From Lelliottia sp. WAP21 (GTDB lineage Bacteria; Pseudomonadota; Gammaproteobacteria; Enterobacterales; Enterobacteriaceae), in NCBI RefSeq assembly GCF_020532665.2, contig NZ_JAIWPG020000009.1:1-64000 (forward strand): 64,000 bases of DNA, read 5' to 3'. Position numbers and translations under genes: made by a program. The notes beneath the pieces were generated by a model that was given only the letters and a program-made list of their open reading frames with translations, searched no databases and was not told where the DNA came from. Positions 17,710 through 25,724 of the stretch are shown in pieces. Every line of letters starts with the position of its first letter. Positions within the stretch are counted from its first letter, which is position 1.

Positions 17710-17872
17710 TAAAGTGCTTCGGTAACAAGCGACAAGGTCAACCCGCCGCTGGGTGTAGAGACATTAGTGCAGAAATGTTAGGTCTGAAGAGCTGCACAAG
17801 TTACGAAGCTATCCAAGTGTCCATATTCTGATAGTTCAGAAGCCCGCCGCAGATTCGCGCGGGCTTTTTTTT
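17710..17872 (+). ncRNA. Candidate small RNA with strong terminator
   Basis: A possible -10 (TATAGT, 17704-17709) is followed by about 130 nt without an ORF and then a strong intrinsic terminator: AGCCCGC (17841-17847) pairs with GCGGGCT (17859-17865), followed by eight T. The -35 is weak. No gene lies directly upstream on this strand except the small Cys-rich ORF, whose stop is 70 bp before the putative start. A stand-alone sRNA is the simplest reading; a 3'-UTR terminator for that ORF is the alternative. Confidence 0.45.
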
Positions 17873-18044
17873 ATTAAATAATCATGAATTATTATTATTA
17901 TATGAAGATTTGGCTGAATAAACAAGCATTTAATGTATAGATGAAATTATACCGCATGGGTATGATGCGTCTCCCTTAGAGTGAAGGCTTAGGGAAGATA
18001 GAGACGTTCATTGTTGTTGCATTTTCTCCTCCTGGAGACGGACA

Positions 18045-18075
18045 CCCGGTCAATTGAATTGACCGGGCTTTTTTT
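18045..18075 (+). terminator. Intrinsic terminator before hairpin D
   Basis: Arms 18045-18055 and 18057-18067 (CCCGGTCAATT / AATTGACCGGG) form a near-perfect stem with a minimal loop, then C and seven T. A CTCCTCCT stretch lies 5' of it. Hairpin D starts at the next base. Confidence 0.85.
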
Positions 18076-18174
18076 CCGATAAAAGAGGTGAGCGCTGTTA
18101 ACCGGGTTAGGGGGTAGTGAAGGCTTCAGGCACAGGTAGCTTAAACTAATTCAGCACTCATCCTGTTTTATCGG
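18076..18174 (+). repeat. Hairpin repeat copy D (99 bp)
   Basis: Left arm 18076-18097 and right arm 18152-18174 pair around GAGCGCTG/CAGCACTC, with the outer CCGATAAAA/TTTTATCGG complementary. It has the same organisation as copies A-C some 5 kb to the left: terminator, hairpin with its own apex, A/T-rich spacer (AATTATAACA), ACCACCT, terminator. Confidence 0.8.
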
Positions 18175-18208
18175 GTCTACAATTATAACAAAGCATTATA
18201 ACCACCTT

Positions 18209-18248
18209 ATACCCTGTCAGCGCTCGTGTTCTGTCAGGGTATTTTTTT
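18209..18248 (+). terminator. Intrinsic terminator after hairpin D
   Basis: ATACCCTG (18209-18216) pairs with CAGGGTAT (18235-18242), followed by T-run. It sits just after the ACCACCT motif. Confidence 0.85.
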
Positions 18249-18370
18249 AAGCCCTTGTTGATAAATATCTTAAAAAGCATACTAATAAAATATATCCTGC
18301 TCTTAGTCGATGTAAGATGTGTTTATTCAAAACTCCCGAACACACGCGACTAAAATCTGTAGGGTTTATT

Positions 18371-18634
18371 ATGGACCAAATCCATACATACCTTAGAGCT
18401 AAGGAATCTCAGCGAGCACTTATCGACGCTGCTGCTGAGATCCTTCATAAATCACGCACAGACTTTATCCTGGAAATGGCCTGTCAGGCTGCTGAGAATG
18501 TCATCCTCGATCGTCGCGTATTCAATTTTAACGATGAACAGTATGCAGAATTTATCGATATGCTCGATGCACCGGTCGGGGGTGATCCCGCCATCGATAA
18601 ACTTCTGGCAAGGAAACCTCAGTGGGACGTTTAA
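18371..18634 (+). CDS. TacA-like DUF1778 antitoxin
   Basis: The 87-residue antitoxin belongs to the ribbon-helix-helix DUF1778 family that pairs with GNAT toxins (TacA of TacAT). An N-terminal LRAKESQRALIDAAAEIL segment forms the RHH DNA-binding part, and the C-terminal tail (about 55-87, FNDEQYAEFIDMLDAPVGGDPAIDKLL) is the toxin-neutralising arm. The ATG at 18371 is preferred over one at 18317 because the shorter form aligns with family starts and has AGGG upstream. It should bind the toxin and repress the shared promoter. Normally the toxin starts inside its 3' end (GTG at 18623), but here that frame is broken. Confidence 0.85.
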   Translation: MDQIHTYLRAKESQRALIDAAAEILHKSRTDFILEMACQAAENVILDRRVFNFNDEQYAEFIDMLDAPVGGDPAIDKLLARKPQWDV

Positions 18635-19078
<444 letters not shown>

Positions 19079-19333
19079 AACATAAGAAGATATAGTTTAT
19101 CTTTCAGTCGTTAGCCTTAGAACGGAACAACTCGTACGGGAAGACGGCAAATTTCGTATTGAATGAAATTCGTTATTCTCGAGTTCAACAACTGGCAAGC
19201 CTGCACGAGGTTTAAAACGTCGGTGAAGGTGAGGGACAATGAAGATGCAGGGGGGATGATGTCTGTGGACCAGCGGCATAAAGTTAAAATTCTATTTAAC
19301 ATAAGATAGATTACACGCACTAAATTTGTAGTA

Positions 19334-20849
19334 GCTAAATTGAGATGTCCGTCTCTGACCAAATAGACATGTCCGCGCTACAGTCTCACCACAGCGATCG
19401 CTGATTTCAAAGGATGAGACTCATGACGGCATACGGAACGGAGTTTTTCTCAATGAATGATGTAAACCGACTCAGGATCCTTCAGGACGTTATCGACAGA
19501 CGTCTCACAACACGTCTTGCAGCCAGCCGGCTGGATATCTCAGGCAGGCACTGCCGTCGCTTGCTCGAACGATACCGCGAACACGGTCCACTCTCACTGG
19601 TTAACCGTCGTCGTGGCCAGGTAACCGACAACTGATGCCAGGCCTCGCTGAACGTGCGTTGCACATTATCCGCGAACGTTATGCTGATTTTGGGCCGACA
19701 TTAGCTTGTGAGAAGCTTGCTGAAGTTCATGACCTTTATCTGGCTAAAGAGACTGTGCGTAAGCTGATGACCCGGGATGGTTTATGGATCCCCCGTAAGT
19801 TACGGGCTCCCCGGGTACATCAGCCACGCCCACGTCGGGCCTGTACCGGCGAGCTGATACAGATTGATGGCAGTGAGCATCGATGGTTCGAAGATCGCGC
19901 CCCGGCTTGCACACTGCTCGTTTATGTTGATGACGCAACCAGTCAACTGATGCAGCTCCTGTTCGTTAGCTCAGAGTCCACTTTCACCTATTTTGAAGCC
20001 ACCCGCGGTTATCTGGAACGTTACGGTAAACCTCTGGCGTTCTACAGCGACAAGGCCAGCGTCTTCAGGATCAACAACAAGCAGGCCACCGGCGGTGATG
20101 GCCAGACTCAGTTCGGTCGTGCCATGAATGAGCTGAACATTACGGGGATCTGTGCCAATACCAGCTCAGCCAAGGGACGCGTAGAACGGGCACATTTGAC
20201 TTTACAGGACCGTCTGGTTAAAGAGCTCCGGCTACGTGGTATCAGTAGCCCTGAAGCTGCAAACGCCTACGCAGATGAGTTCATGGCAGACTACAACCGC
20301 CGGTTTGCGAAGCCGCCGCGCCATGATTTTGATGTTCACCGCCCGCTGGAAAACGATGATAATTTGCAGTTAACTTTCACGTGGCGTGAGCAACGTAAGG
20401 TCTCAAAAAACCTGACCTTACAGTATGATAAGAAACTCTATCTACTTGAAGAGAATGAAGAAAACCGACGTTATCAGGGGAAGTATATCGACGTCTGGCA
20501 GTATCCGGATGGCACCATAGAGCTCAGAGCCAACGGCACTTCCCTGCCCTTCATCACTTACGACCGGCTGGGAGAACTGGACCAGGGCGCCATCATTGAC
20601 AACAAGCGTCTGGGACGTGCTCTGGAGATGATAAAGCTGGTCCAGGATAAACGTGACAACACCCGCTCACAGGCCCTGCCATCACTGGACGGCCAGACCT
20701 CACGCAGAAAGAAACAACCCGGCAAGAAATCACAACGAAGTCTGAATCAGGACGACATGCTGGAAGCCCTGCAGCAACTCCAGACAAGGAGCCAGGAAAT
20801 CTTCAGCAAAAACTGAAACATAACCTACATGCGGACATTTGAATTTAGC
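19334..20849 (+). mobile_element. ISNCY/IS1202-group-like insertion sequence
   Basis: Terminal inverted repeats are visible: left GCTAAATTGAGATGTCCG (19334-19351) and, in reverse complement, right GCTAAATTCAAATGTCCG (20832-20849), 16 of 18 matching. Additional GTCCG motifs lie further in at each end (ATGTCCGCG near 19370; a second GGTCCGC just outside the right repeat, so the true right end may be near 20865). The element is about 1.5 kb and encodes one frameshifted transposase. Flanking target duplication was not identified. Confidence 0.7.
19423..20816 (+). pseudogene. ISNCY-family transposase, frameshifted
   Basis: Two consecutive frames make one transposase. The first (19423-19635) carries an N-terminal helix-turn-helix (RLAASRLDISGRHCRRLLERY). 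The second (from 19635) has an rve-type DDE core: QIDGSEHRWFED (first Asp), YSDKASVFR (second Asp) and KGRVERAHLTLQDRL (Glu), then a C-terminal beta domain. The junction near 19615-19635, where RGQV should run into a basic linker and PGLAERAL, lacks a base or two, giving a stop at 19633-19635. It would be inactive unless ribosomes shift frame there; no classical slippery heptamer is evident. Confidence 0.8.
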
Positions 20850-20863
20850 CAGAAAGCGGACCT

Positions 20864-21262
20864 TTAAAAACAGCTCAGACAAAATTGTTGATTTATATAT
20901 ATTTTATTGAAAATAGTTATCTCCAGGGACATGCCTCGCTGTGTCCTGAGAATGACTGAGAATGACTGAGAATGACTGAGAATGACTGAGAATGACTGAG
21001 AATGACTGAGAATACGGATGATGGTGATCACAGAATGCACAGGCACAAAATAGATCATGTGTTGTGCCACTGGTAGTGACCAGATATCTTCACCCAGTTC
21101 CGGGCGCCGGGTTCCGATGTCATGTGTGGCCAGCACCTCAAATACAGCAGCAATCCGGCCGATATACTCATCAGCCTGAATAACCCCGAACTGCCTGAAG
21201 CTGTAGTCCCAGATAACCTCAAGATCCTCTTCCGCCTTGGGGGTCAGCTCAATTTCTTTCAT
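20864..21262 (-). CDS. parE: ParE-family toxin with repeat-expanded C-terminus
   Basis: RelE/ParE superfamily toxins fold as small alpha/beta proteins; ParE members poison DNA gyrase. Residues 1-88 are typical (IELTPKAEEDLEVIWDYSFRQFG, TRRPELGEDIWSLPV, VITIIRILS). ParE proteins normally stop near residue 95-100. Here the end is replaced by the 10-residue unit ILSHSQSFSV, which is the translation of a 10-bp tandem repeat (20951-21010), and then about 30 unrelated residues, giving 132. Since 10 is not a multiple of 3, changes in copy number change the frame and the tail. It overlaps parD by 14 bp. Confidence 0.8.
   Translation of the reverse strand: MKEIELTPKAEEDLEVIWDYSFRQFGVIQADEYIGRIAAVFEVLATHDIGTRRPELGEDIWSLPVAQHMIYFVPVHSVITIIRILSHSQSFSVILSHSQSFSVILRTQRGMSLEITIFNKIYINQQFCLSCF
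20951..21010. repeat. Six perfect 10-bp tandem repeats in parE
   Basis: The unit AATGACTGAG occurs six times without error, flanked by half units. It lies within the 3' part of the parE frame (read on the minus strand as CTCAGTCATT). Slipped-strand changes would alter the toxin's C-terminus. Confidence 0.95.
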
Positions 21263-21509
21263 TTGTTGCCCTGGCTCTGACCTGTTTCAGGAAGGCATCC
21301 TTATCCCATGGTTTCGCATCACCGCTGCTGATCCCTTCAGCCAGCAAATCGCGCAATGCTTGCAGGCGGGATTCAGCCTGCTTTTCACGCAGCAAACGAA
21401 GTGCGTCCCGCATAACCTCACTCTGGGTGCGGTAATCGCCGGCCCTGACCAGGGCATCAATGAAATCTCGCAACTCATCACCCACATCTACCGTCATCGT
21501 ACGGGCCAT
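21249..21509 (-). CDS. parD: ParD-family antitoxin
   Basis: The 86-residue antitoxin has an N-terminal ribbon-helix-helix (MARTMTVDVGDELRDFIDALV) and a second helix RTQSEVMRDALRLLRE, matching CopG/ParD proteins. The acidic and Lys-rich C-terminal half (DAKPWDKDAFLKQVRARA) would wrap the ParE toxin. It is the first gene of the pair; the toxin start lies inside its last codons, so expression is coupled. A GGAGGATTT ribosome-binding site precedes the ATG. It should autorepress the operon promoter in the 21510-21580 region. Confidence 0.9.
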   Translation of the reverse strand: MARTMTVDVGDELRDFIDALVRAGDYRTQSEVMRDALRLLREKQAESRLQALRDLLAEGISSGDAKPWDKDAFLKQVRARATNERN

Positions 21510-21659
21510 AAATCCTCCTGTCCAACATGTAAGATTAGTTCTTACACCATTATATCAGCTTACTGCCCCGCTTCCATCTCCATCGTTTGAGCCAAAGCAA
21601 CGCGTTTAAATCTGAAGATCCGACTTTACCTTTTTTCGGATCTGACCAGAAAATGAGAG

Positions 21660-21826
21660 ACCAAGGGATGGGTGAGGCATATCCATATGCAAGGCATCTG
21701 CATAGAGCTAGCATACGCATATCCTTAGCATCTGCATATGTGCAACCTATACAAGTGCAATATGATTACCTATACTAGGCATATGCGGGAATGCTCCCTG
21801 ACACACTCAGCATATGAGGAAAAACC
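21660..21826 (+). promoter_or_regulatory. vapBC promoter region with repeated palindromes
   Basis: Several copies of GCATATGC-like and GCATCTGCAT-like short palindromes occur between 21675 and 21815. Such repeats are expected as binding sites for the AbrB-type VapB dimer that represses its own operon. A GAGGAAAAACC ribosome-binding site precedes vapB. Confidence 0.6.
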
Positions 21827-22057
21827 ATGCGCACAGTTTCTATTTTTAAAAACGGCAATAACCGCGCCATCCGTCTGCCCCGCGATCTGGATTTTGAGGG
21901 GGTGAGCGAGCTGGAGATCGTCCGGGAAGGGGACAGTATCATCCTGCGCCCCGTCCGGCCGACCTGGGGCTCATTCGCACAGCTCGAAAAAGCCGATCCG
22001 GACTTTATGGCGGAGCGCGAGGATGTTGTCACCGATGAAGGACGATTTAACCTGTGA
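21827..22057 (+). CDS. vapB: VapB antitoxin (MvpA-like)
   Basis: The 76-residue antitoxin begins with an AbrB/SpoVT swapped-hairpin DNA-binding domain (RTVSIFKNGNNRAIRLPRDL, GVSELEIVREGDSIILRP) and ends in an aromatic, acidic arm (TWGSFAQLEKADPDFMAERED) that occupies the VapC active site. It matches the VapB/MvpA antitoxins of enteric virulence plasmids. The stop overlaps the GTG start of vapC as GTGA, so translation is coupled. The GC content (near 60%) is distinctly higher than the flanking DNA. Confidence 0.92.
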   Translation: MRTVSIFKNGNNRAIRLPRDLDFEGVSELEIVREGDSIILRPVRPTWGSFAQLEKADPDFMAEREDVVTDEGRFNL

Positions 22058-22470
22058 ACAAAATTTACATGCTCGATACTAACATCTGCTCGTTCATCAT
22101 GCGCGAGCAGCCGGACGCCGTCCTGAAGCGCCTGGAGCAGGCGGTGCTGCGTGGTCATCGTATCGTGGTCTCGGCCATCACCTACCAGGAGATGCGCTTC
22201 GGGGCCACCGGCCCGAAGGCCTCGCCCCGCCACATTGAGCTGGTTGATGCGTTCTGTTCGCGACTCGATGCCATCCTGCCCTGGGATCGCGCGGCGGTCG
22301 ACGCGACCACCGACATCCGAGTCGCGCTGCGCCTCGCCGGGACGCCGATCGGCCCGAACGATACGGCAATTGCCGGGCATGCCATCGCCGCCGGCGCCGT
22401 ACTGGTGACGAATAATACGCGGGAGTTTGAGCGGGTGTCGGGCCTGGTGCTGGAAGACTGGATGAAGTAA
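22054..22470 (+). CDS. vapC: VapC ribonuclease toxin (MvpT-like)
   Basis: The 138-residue PIN-domain endoribonuclease of this plasmid type cleaves initiator tRNA. All acidic residues are visible: Asp8 (MLDTNI), Glu46 (YQEM), Asp103 (GPNDTAIAGHA) and a polar NN pair at 120-121 before TREFERV. Length and motif order match plasmid VapC/MvpT. The start is GTG at 22054, overlapping vapB. The pair looks intact and should stabilise the plasmid by post-segregational killing. Confidence 0.93.
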   Translation: MNKIYMLDTNICSFIMREQPDAVLKRLEQAVLRGHRIVVSAITYQEMRFGATGPKASPRHIELVDAFCSRLDAILPWDRAAVDATTDIRVALRLAGTPIGPNDTAIAGHAIAAGAVLVTNNTREFERVSGLVLEDWMK

Positions 22471-22515
22471 CAGAGTCAGGCCGCCATTCGGCTGACTGAC
22501 AGATATTCTGCGTGG

Positions 22516-22761
22516 TTAGTCGTATTCCTTTTCATCGTCTCTGAATGGCTCTATACGGATACGTGTATCCTGATGAGTGAGTTTGGGCGGCCTGATTAAT
22601 TCACTTCTTCCCAGTTGGACGGCCAGAGCCCATATTTCATCCGAATACGCGATACTGCGGTGATTCCTCTCAATCAGGAAAGCAGCATAATCCTCATGCC
22701 TGAACGTCCGGAGTACCGTCCTGATCGATATCTGTGATGCCCAGCCTTCTTTCTTCTGATG
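22516..22761 (-). pseudogene. Truncated HTH-like plasmid protein
   Basis: About 81 open codons ending TAA at 22516 read GWASQISIRTVLRTFRHEDY, then AAFLIERNHRSIAYSDEIWA, and an acidic tail DDEKEYD. This looks like a small DNA-binding protein with a helix-turn-helix, but a stop precedes the fragment and no start codon is available, so the N-terminus is missing. The rest of 22471-22983 is non-coding; an AT-rich segment near 22940 should carry the promoter for the next gene. Confidence 0.4.
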
Positions 22762-22983
22762 TCACTTTTAACTCATTTAGTGATGTCACTTTTCTGACAT
22801 AAAGGATCAAATCCTTAGGCCATGGAGACATCAAAATTATGCAATGACCATTGTAAGACACTCATGTCTACGAATTGGTAAATATCTATCTTACCGTACG
22901 GTTGGCCATCCCTCATACTAGCTGAAATGGTATGGTAGATCAGGTATTATGAACTTTCAAAATTAACTAAAGACACTGATAAA

Positions 22984-24216
22984 ATGCCTGTTTTGTTGAT
23001 CCTCATACTTGGGACAGTGATGATTATTTTCTGGGATACCGTCAAGGAAAACGTAGAGGTTATAGGTACGCTTGCCACCTCACTTGCCTTTTTAGCCACA
23101 GCATGGGCCGCTTACGAGGCAAGACATAGTGCAAAGGCGGCAATGAGGGCGACAAGGCTAACGGCGGCTTCGCTTCTTGAAATGAAAAAATCTTCTTTTA
23201 AAGAATGGTACGGATTATTGCTTGAGCAACATAATAAATTACTTGAGGATGTTAACAAGACCTTGCTTGATGATAGTCAGTACAATGCGAAACTGAGTAT
23301 TAATATCACCAAGGGTGTGTATTATCATGCAACCAAGAAACCCACTTATATTAAATATGTTAACCATATTACTTTGATTCTTAATTATTTAGATAAAGAC
23401 TTCTATCTTCCGTCATCGGCAGATAGCGAAAAGAAATCTTACATTGAACAGTTACGCAACAGCATTAGTCCAAAAGTAAGCTTGTTGATAGCTATTTTTG
23501 GTCTTAATATCGATAATAACAATACCTACGACGCAAAGAAACTTTACAGTCTCCTAAGGAAACACAACTTCTTTGAAAATGAACTCTTTTTTGAAGAAGC
23601 AATTTCGAAAGTTCATTACTTAGACTCTTACGTCGCTGAAATATTTAATGAAGAATACCGAAGGAGCGTAGAGTTTTATGTTGATAAAATGATTAGTGGT
23701 TGTACTGCCTCTAAACTCAATACGATATACCGGTATCAAAGGCTTACGTTCGCAGTACTGTGGTCTTACAACAACCCTTGCCGACAGCATTTACAGCAAA
23801 GATTTAATGACCTGCCACTGCACATGAGAAATAGCATTGAACTGAACATGGAAAAAGCAGCCGAGAAAGTGGCTAACTTCAAATCCTGCTTGCCTGGTTT
23901 TGTCGGCTGGGAATTAAAAATTGCTGACCGTAAACTTAGGGTGATCAGGGATGAGAAAGAGCTAAAAAGGCTAATAAATCTCTACTATAAACACCCTTTC
24001 GACTCCCAACAGACCAGTATCGTGTTAACCAATGGTGCTACTAATAGATTTGGCTATGAGATTGAACAATGTCTGTCTGATTGTGCTTTAGATAATGCTT
24101 ATTTAGAACTGAGAACTAATCAGCATAAACAAAAAGTAATTGATGGAATTGTGTCTGAAGTTGAAAAGATGGTCGATCAATTTAAAATTGAACTTAATTC
24201 ATTCGGTTTTAACTAA
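22984..24216 (+). CDS. Membrane-anchored PutAbiC-like protein, possible phage defence
   Basis: The 410-residue protein has a hydrophobic N-terminus (about 1-20) and a second hydrophobic/Ala-rich segment (about 24-50: IGTLATSLAFLATAWAAYEA), then a long cytosolic helical domain with FKEWYGLLLEQHNKLLEDV near 75. This layout, with one or two TM helices followed by a Phe-x-x-Leu-Leu-x-x-His-Asn motif, resembles proteins annotated as putative phage abortive infection protein (PutAbiC). The match is by layout and one motif only. It is a single gene with AT-rich codon use, next to an ATPase/DUF4435 pair, which supports a defence role by context. Confidence 0.5.
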   Translation: MPVLLILILGTVMIIFWDTVKENVEVIGTLATSLAFLATAWAAYEARHSAKAAMRATRLTAASLLEMKKSSFKEWYGLLLEQHNKLLEDVNKTLLDDSQYNAKLSINITKGVYYHATKKPTYIKYVNHITLILNYLDKDFYLPSSADSEKKSYIEQLRNSISPKVSLLIAIFGLNIDNNNTYDAKKLYSLLRKHNFFENELFFEEAISKVHYLDSYVAEIFNEEYRRSVEFYVDKMISGCTASKLNTIYRYQRLTFAVLWSYNNPCRQHLQQRFNDLPLHMRNSIELNMEKAAEKVANFKSCLPGFVGWELKIADRKLRVIRDEKELKRLINLYYKHPFDSQQTSIVLTNGATNRFGYEIEQCLSDCALDNAYLELRTNQHKQKVIDGIVSEVEKMVDQFKIELNSFGFN

Positions 24217-24728
24217 CAAAAATAGAATGTGGTGAGAAGCCTGTGAGTTCACCACTAACTGAAACTAATAAATCAGAATCATATTATTAATGATCTGGTT
24301 TAGTGGATAAAAGTATTACCCAGAGATTCACGCCTTTAAACTAATGGATAGTGTCTAAGAGGATGTTTGCATATCTGAATTTTGTGTATGTTGAGCTAAT
24401 TATTTAATCAATTGCAGTACATAAGAGATTGATTTAGCGCTGGGAGTTATCATTTTAGCTATCAATCTTGCTTTATAAGATTAATTTCGTCATCTCTTTT
24501 CATTGTGTTCATCTTTAGCTTGACTTTTCCTGCGAACATAGAAATGTGGATGAGCAGCCTGGTTCACTGGCTGCCCTAGAGTCATCGGGTATAATTTCCG
24601 CTCAGGACAGGCTTTCCGTTTTCCGCAAATTTCGGAAGTTAGCAAGCCTCTAAATGTTAAGTACTTATAGGTTGATGGAAAACTTGCTACATAGTTGCAG
24701 TATACAAAAGCATAAGTGATTATAAAAT
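24217..24728. other. Non-coding gap between two defence-like loci
   Basis: About 510 bp. A minus-strand frame of 80 codons (24490-24732) exists but has no start context or recognisable content. The convergent genes on both sides should terminate here; no strong intrinsic terminator was seen. Confidence 0.4.
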
Positions 24729-25724
24729 TCATCCCCCATGGACTATCTTTGCAAGTTTACACGTAATTTTTGTCCAAAAATATGAAGTCATATAGGATTC
24801 ACACCGATATATAAGCTGCGATGCATTACAATTTTGTTCATAATAATTACGTATCTGATTTTTACGACCTCTTTTTTCGTTATCTAGATAGTTAAGTTCA
24901 ACCCATTCGTTGTCATTTCTCCTGCTTTTCCTTATCAGTAGTTCTAAAACAGGTTTGAATATACCGTCCAGAAGATAGTGGCCATTAATGAAAAACAAAG
25001 CGCTATCAGTATTAATACCACGATGATTCAAATATTTCACATGTTGATTGAAACTTTCTGTATCTTCAACATATTTATTATATGTATCGGTATAATTTTT
25101 CACGGATGAATTTAGATGTTCAAAAGCAACTTCATTTACATTAAGATCCTCGTCAAGCAAAAGTAAACCAGCAGGCAAATGGAAACACATATTGAAATCA
25201 GATTCTTTAAAACGGTTTTGATCACGGTTATGTAACCAAGAGAACAAAAGTAGTGCTTCGTAAACACAAGCCGAAAATCGGCACAAAGCCATTTGAATTT
25301 GACTATAAGTTTTTATATGGAAATGAATACTATCAGTTAAATCTTCGATAACTTCTGGGGTATGAACAAAGCTTTCACGAGAATAGCAAAATGTATGTAA
25401 TATGAATTGGTTTTTGTTCAGTTTGGCTGAGTAATTATTTCTCTCTGGACATAAATAGTCATAATCGCTGTCGACTGCTACAAGATAATCTTTATGCAGA
25501 AGATCGTATTCATGTTCAAGCTTACGTTTTCCCTCTGAACCAGGTCGAGAAAATGGTTTGATATCATATTGATCCGGACAAACTGCATTTACAATTTTTT
25601 TCCAGAACAATCTGTCGGATGCATCTTCTATCCGAATAATACCTTTCTGTGGACCTGATGACTCCATGCCAGTATATATCTTAATAAATTCAGATTTTCT
25701 AAGGATATCAGTTAGATCAGACAT
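24729..25724 (-). CDS. DUF4435 TOPRIM-like effector (AriB-like)
   Basis: The 331-residue DUF4435 protein has a TOPRIM-type acidic pattern in the first 100 residues: Glu33 (RIEDASDRLFW) and a DxD pair Asp85/Asp87 (VAVDSDYDYL), separated by a basic region. The FCYSRESF segment near 120-130 and the helical C-terminal half follow as in the family. DUF4435 proteins encoded after an AAA/ABC ATPase are the effector nucleases (AriB) of PARIS anti-phage systems. Here the ATPase gene is immediately upstream and overlaps by 8 bp. I infer that the ATPase holds this protein inactive until infection. Assignment to PARIS rather than another ATPase-DUF4435 pair is not certain. Confidence 0.7.
   Translation of the reverse strand: MSDLTDILRKSEFIKIYTGMESSGPQKGIIRIEDASDRLFWKKIVNAVCPDQYDIKPFSRPGSEGKRKLEHEYDLLHKDYLVAVDSDYDYLCPERNNYSAKLNKNQFILHTFCYSRESFVHTPEVIEDLTDSIHFHIKTYSQIQMALCRFSACVYEALLLFSWLHNRDQNRFKESDFNMCFHLPAGLLLLDEDLNVNEVAFEHLNSSVKNYTDTYNKYVEDTESFNQHVKYLNHRGINTDSALFFINGHYLLDGIFKPVLELLIRKSRRNDNEWVELNYLDNEKRGRKNQIRNYYEQNCNASQLIYRCESYMTSYFWTKITCKLAKIVHGG

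Noticed and set aside
20951-21010. Regular 10-bp repeats that might be taken for a CRISPR or iteron array
   Set aside because: The units are contiguous with no spacers, only 10 bp long, and lie inside the parE frame, far from repA; they are a coding microsatellite, not CRISPR or iterons.
21775-22408. Long open frames overlapping vapBC on both strands
   Set aside because: They are shadows created by the high GC content; motifs and ribosome-binding sites support only vapB and vapC.
24490-24732. 80-codon minus-strand frame downstream of the DUF4435 gene
   Set aside because: No ribosome-binding site, no recognisable domain, overlaps the DUF4435 stop; probably chance.
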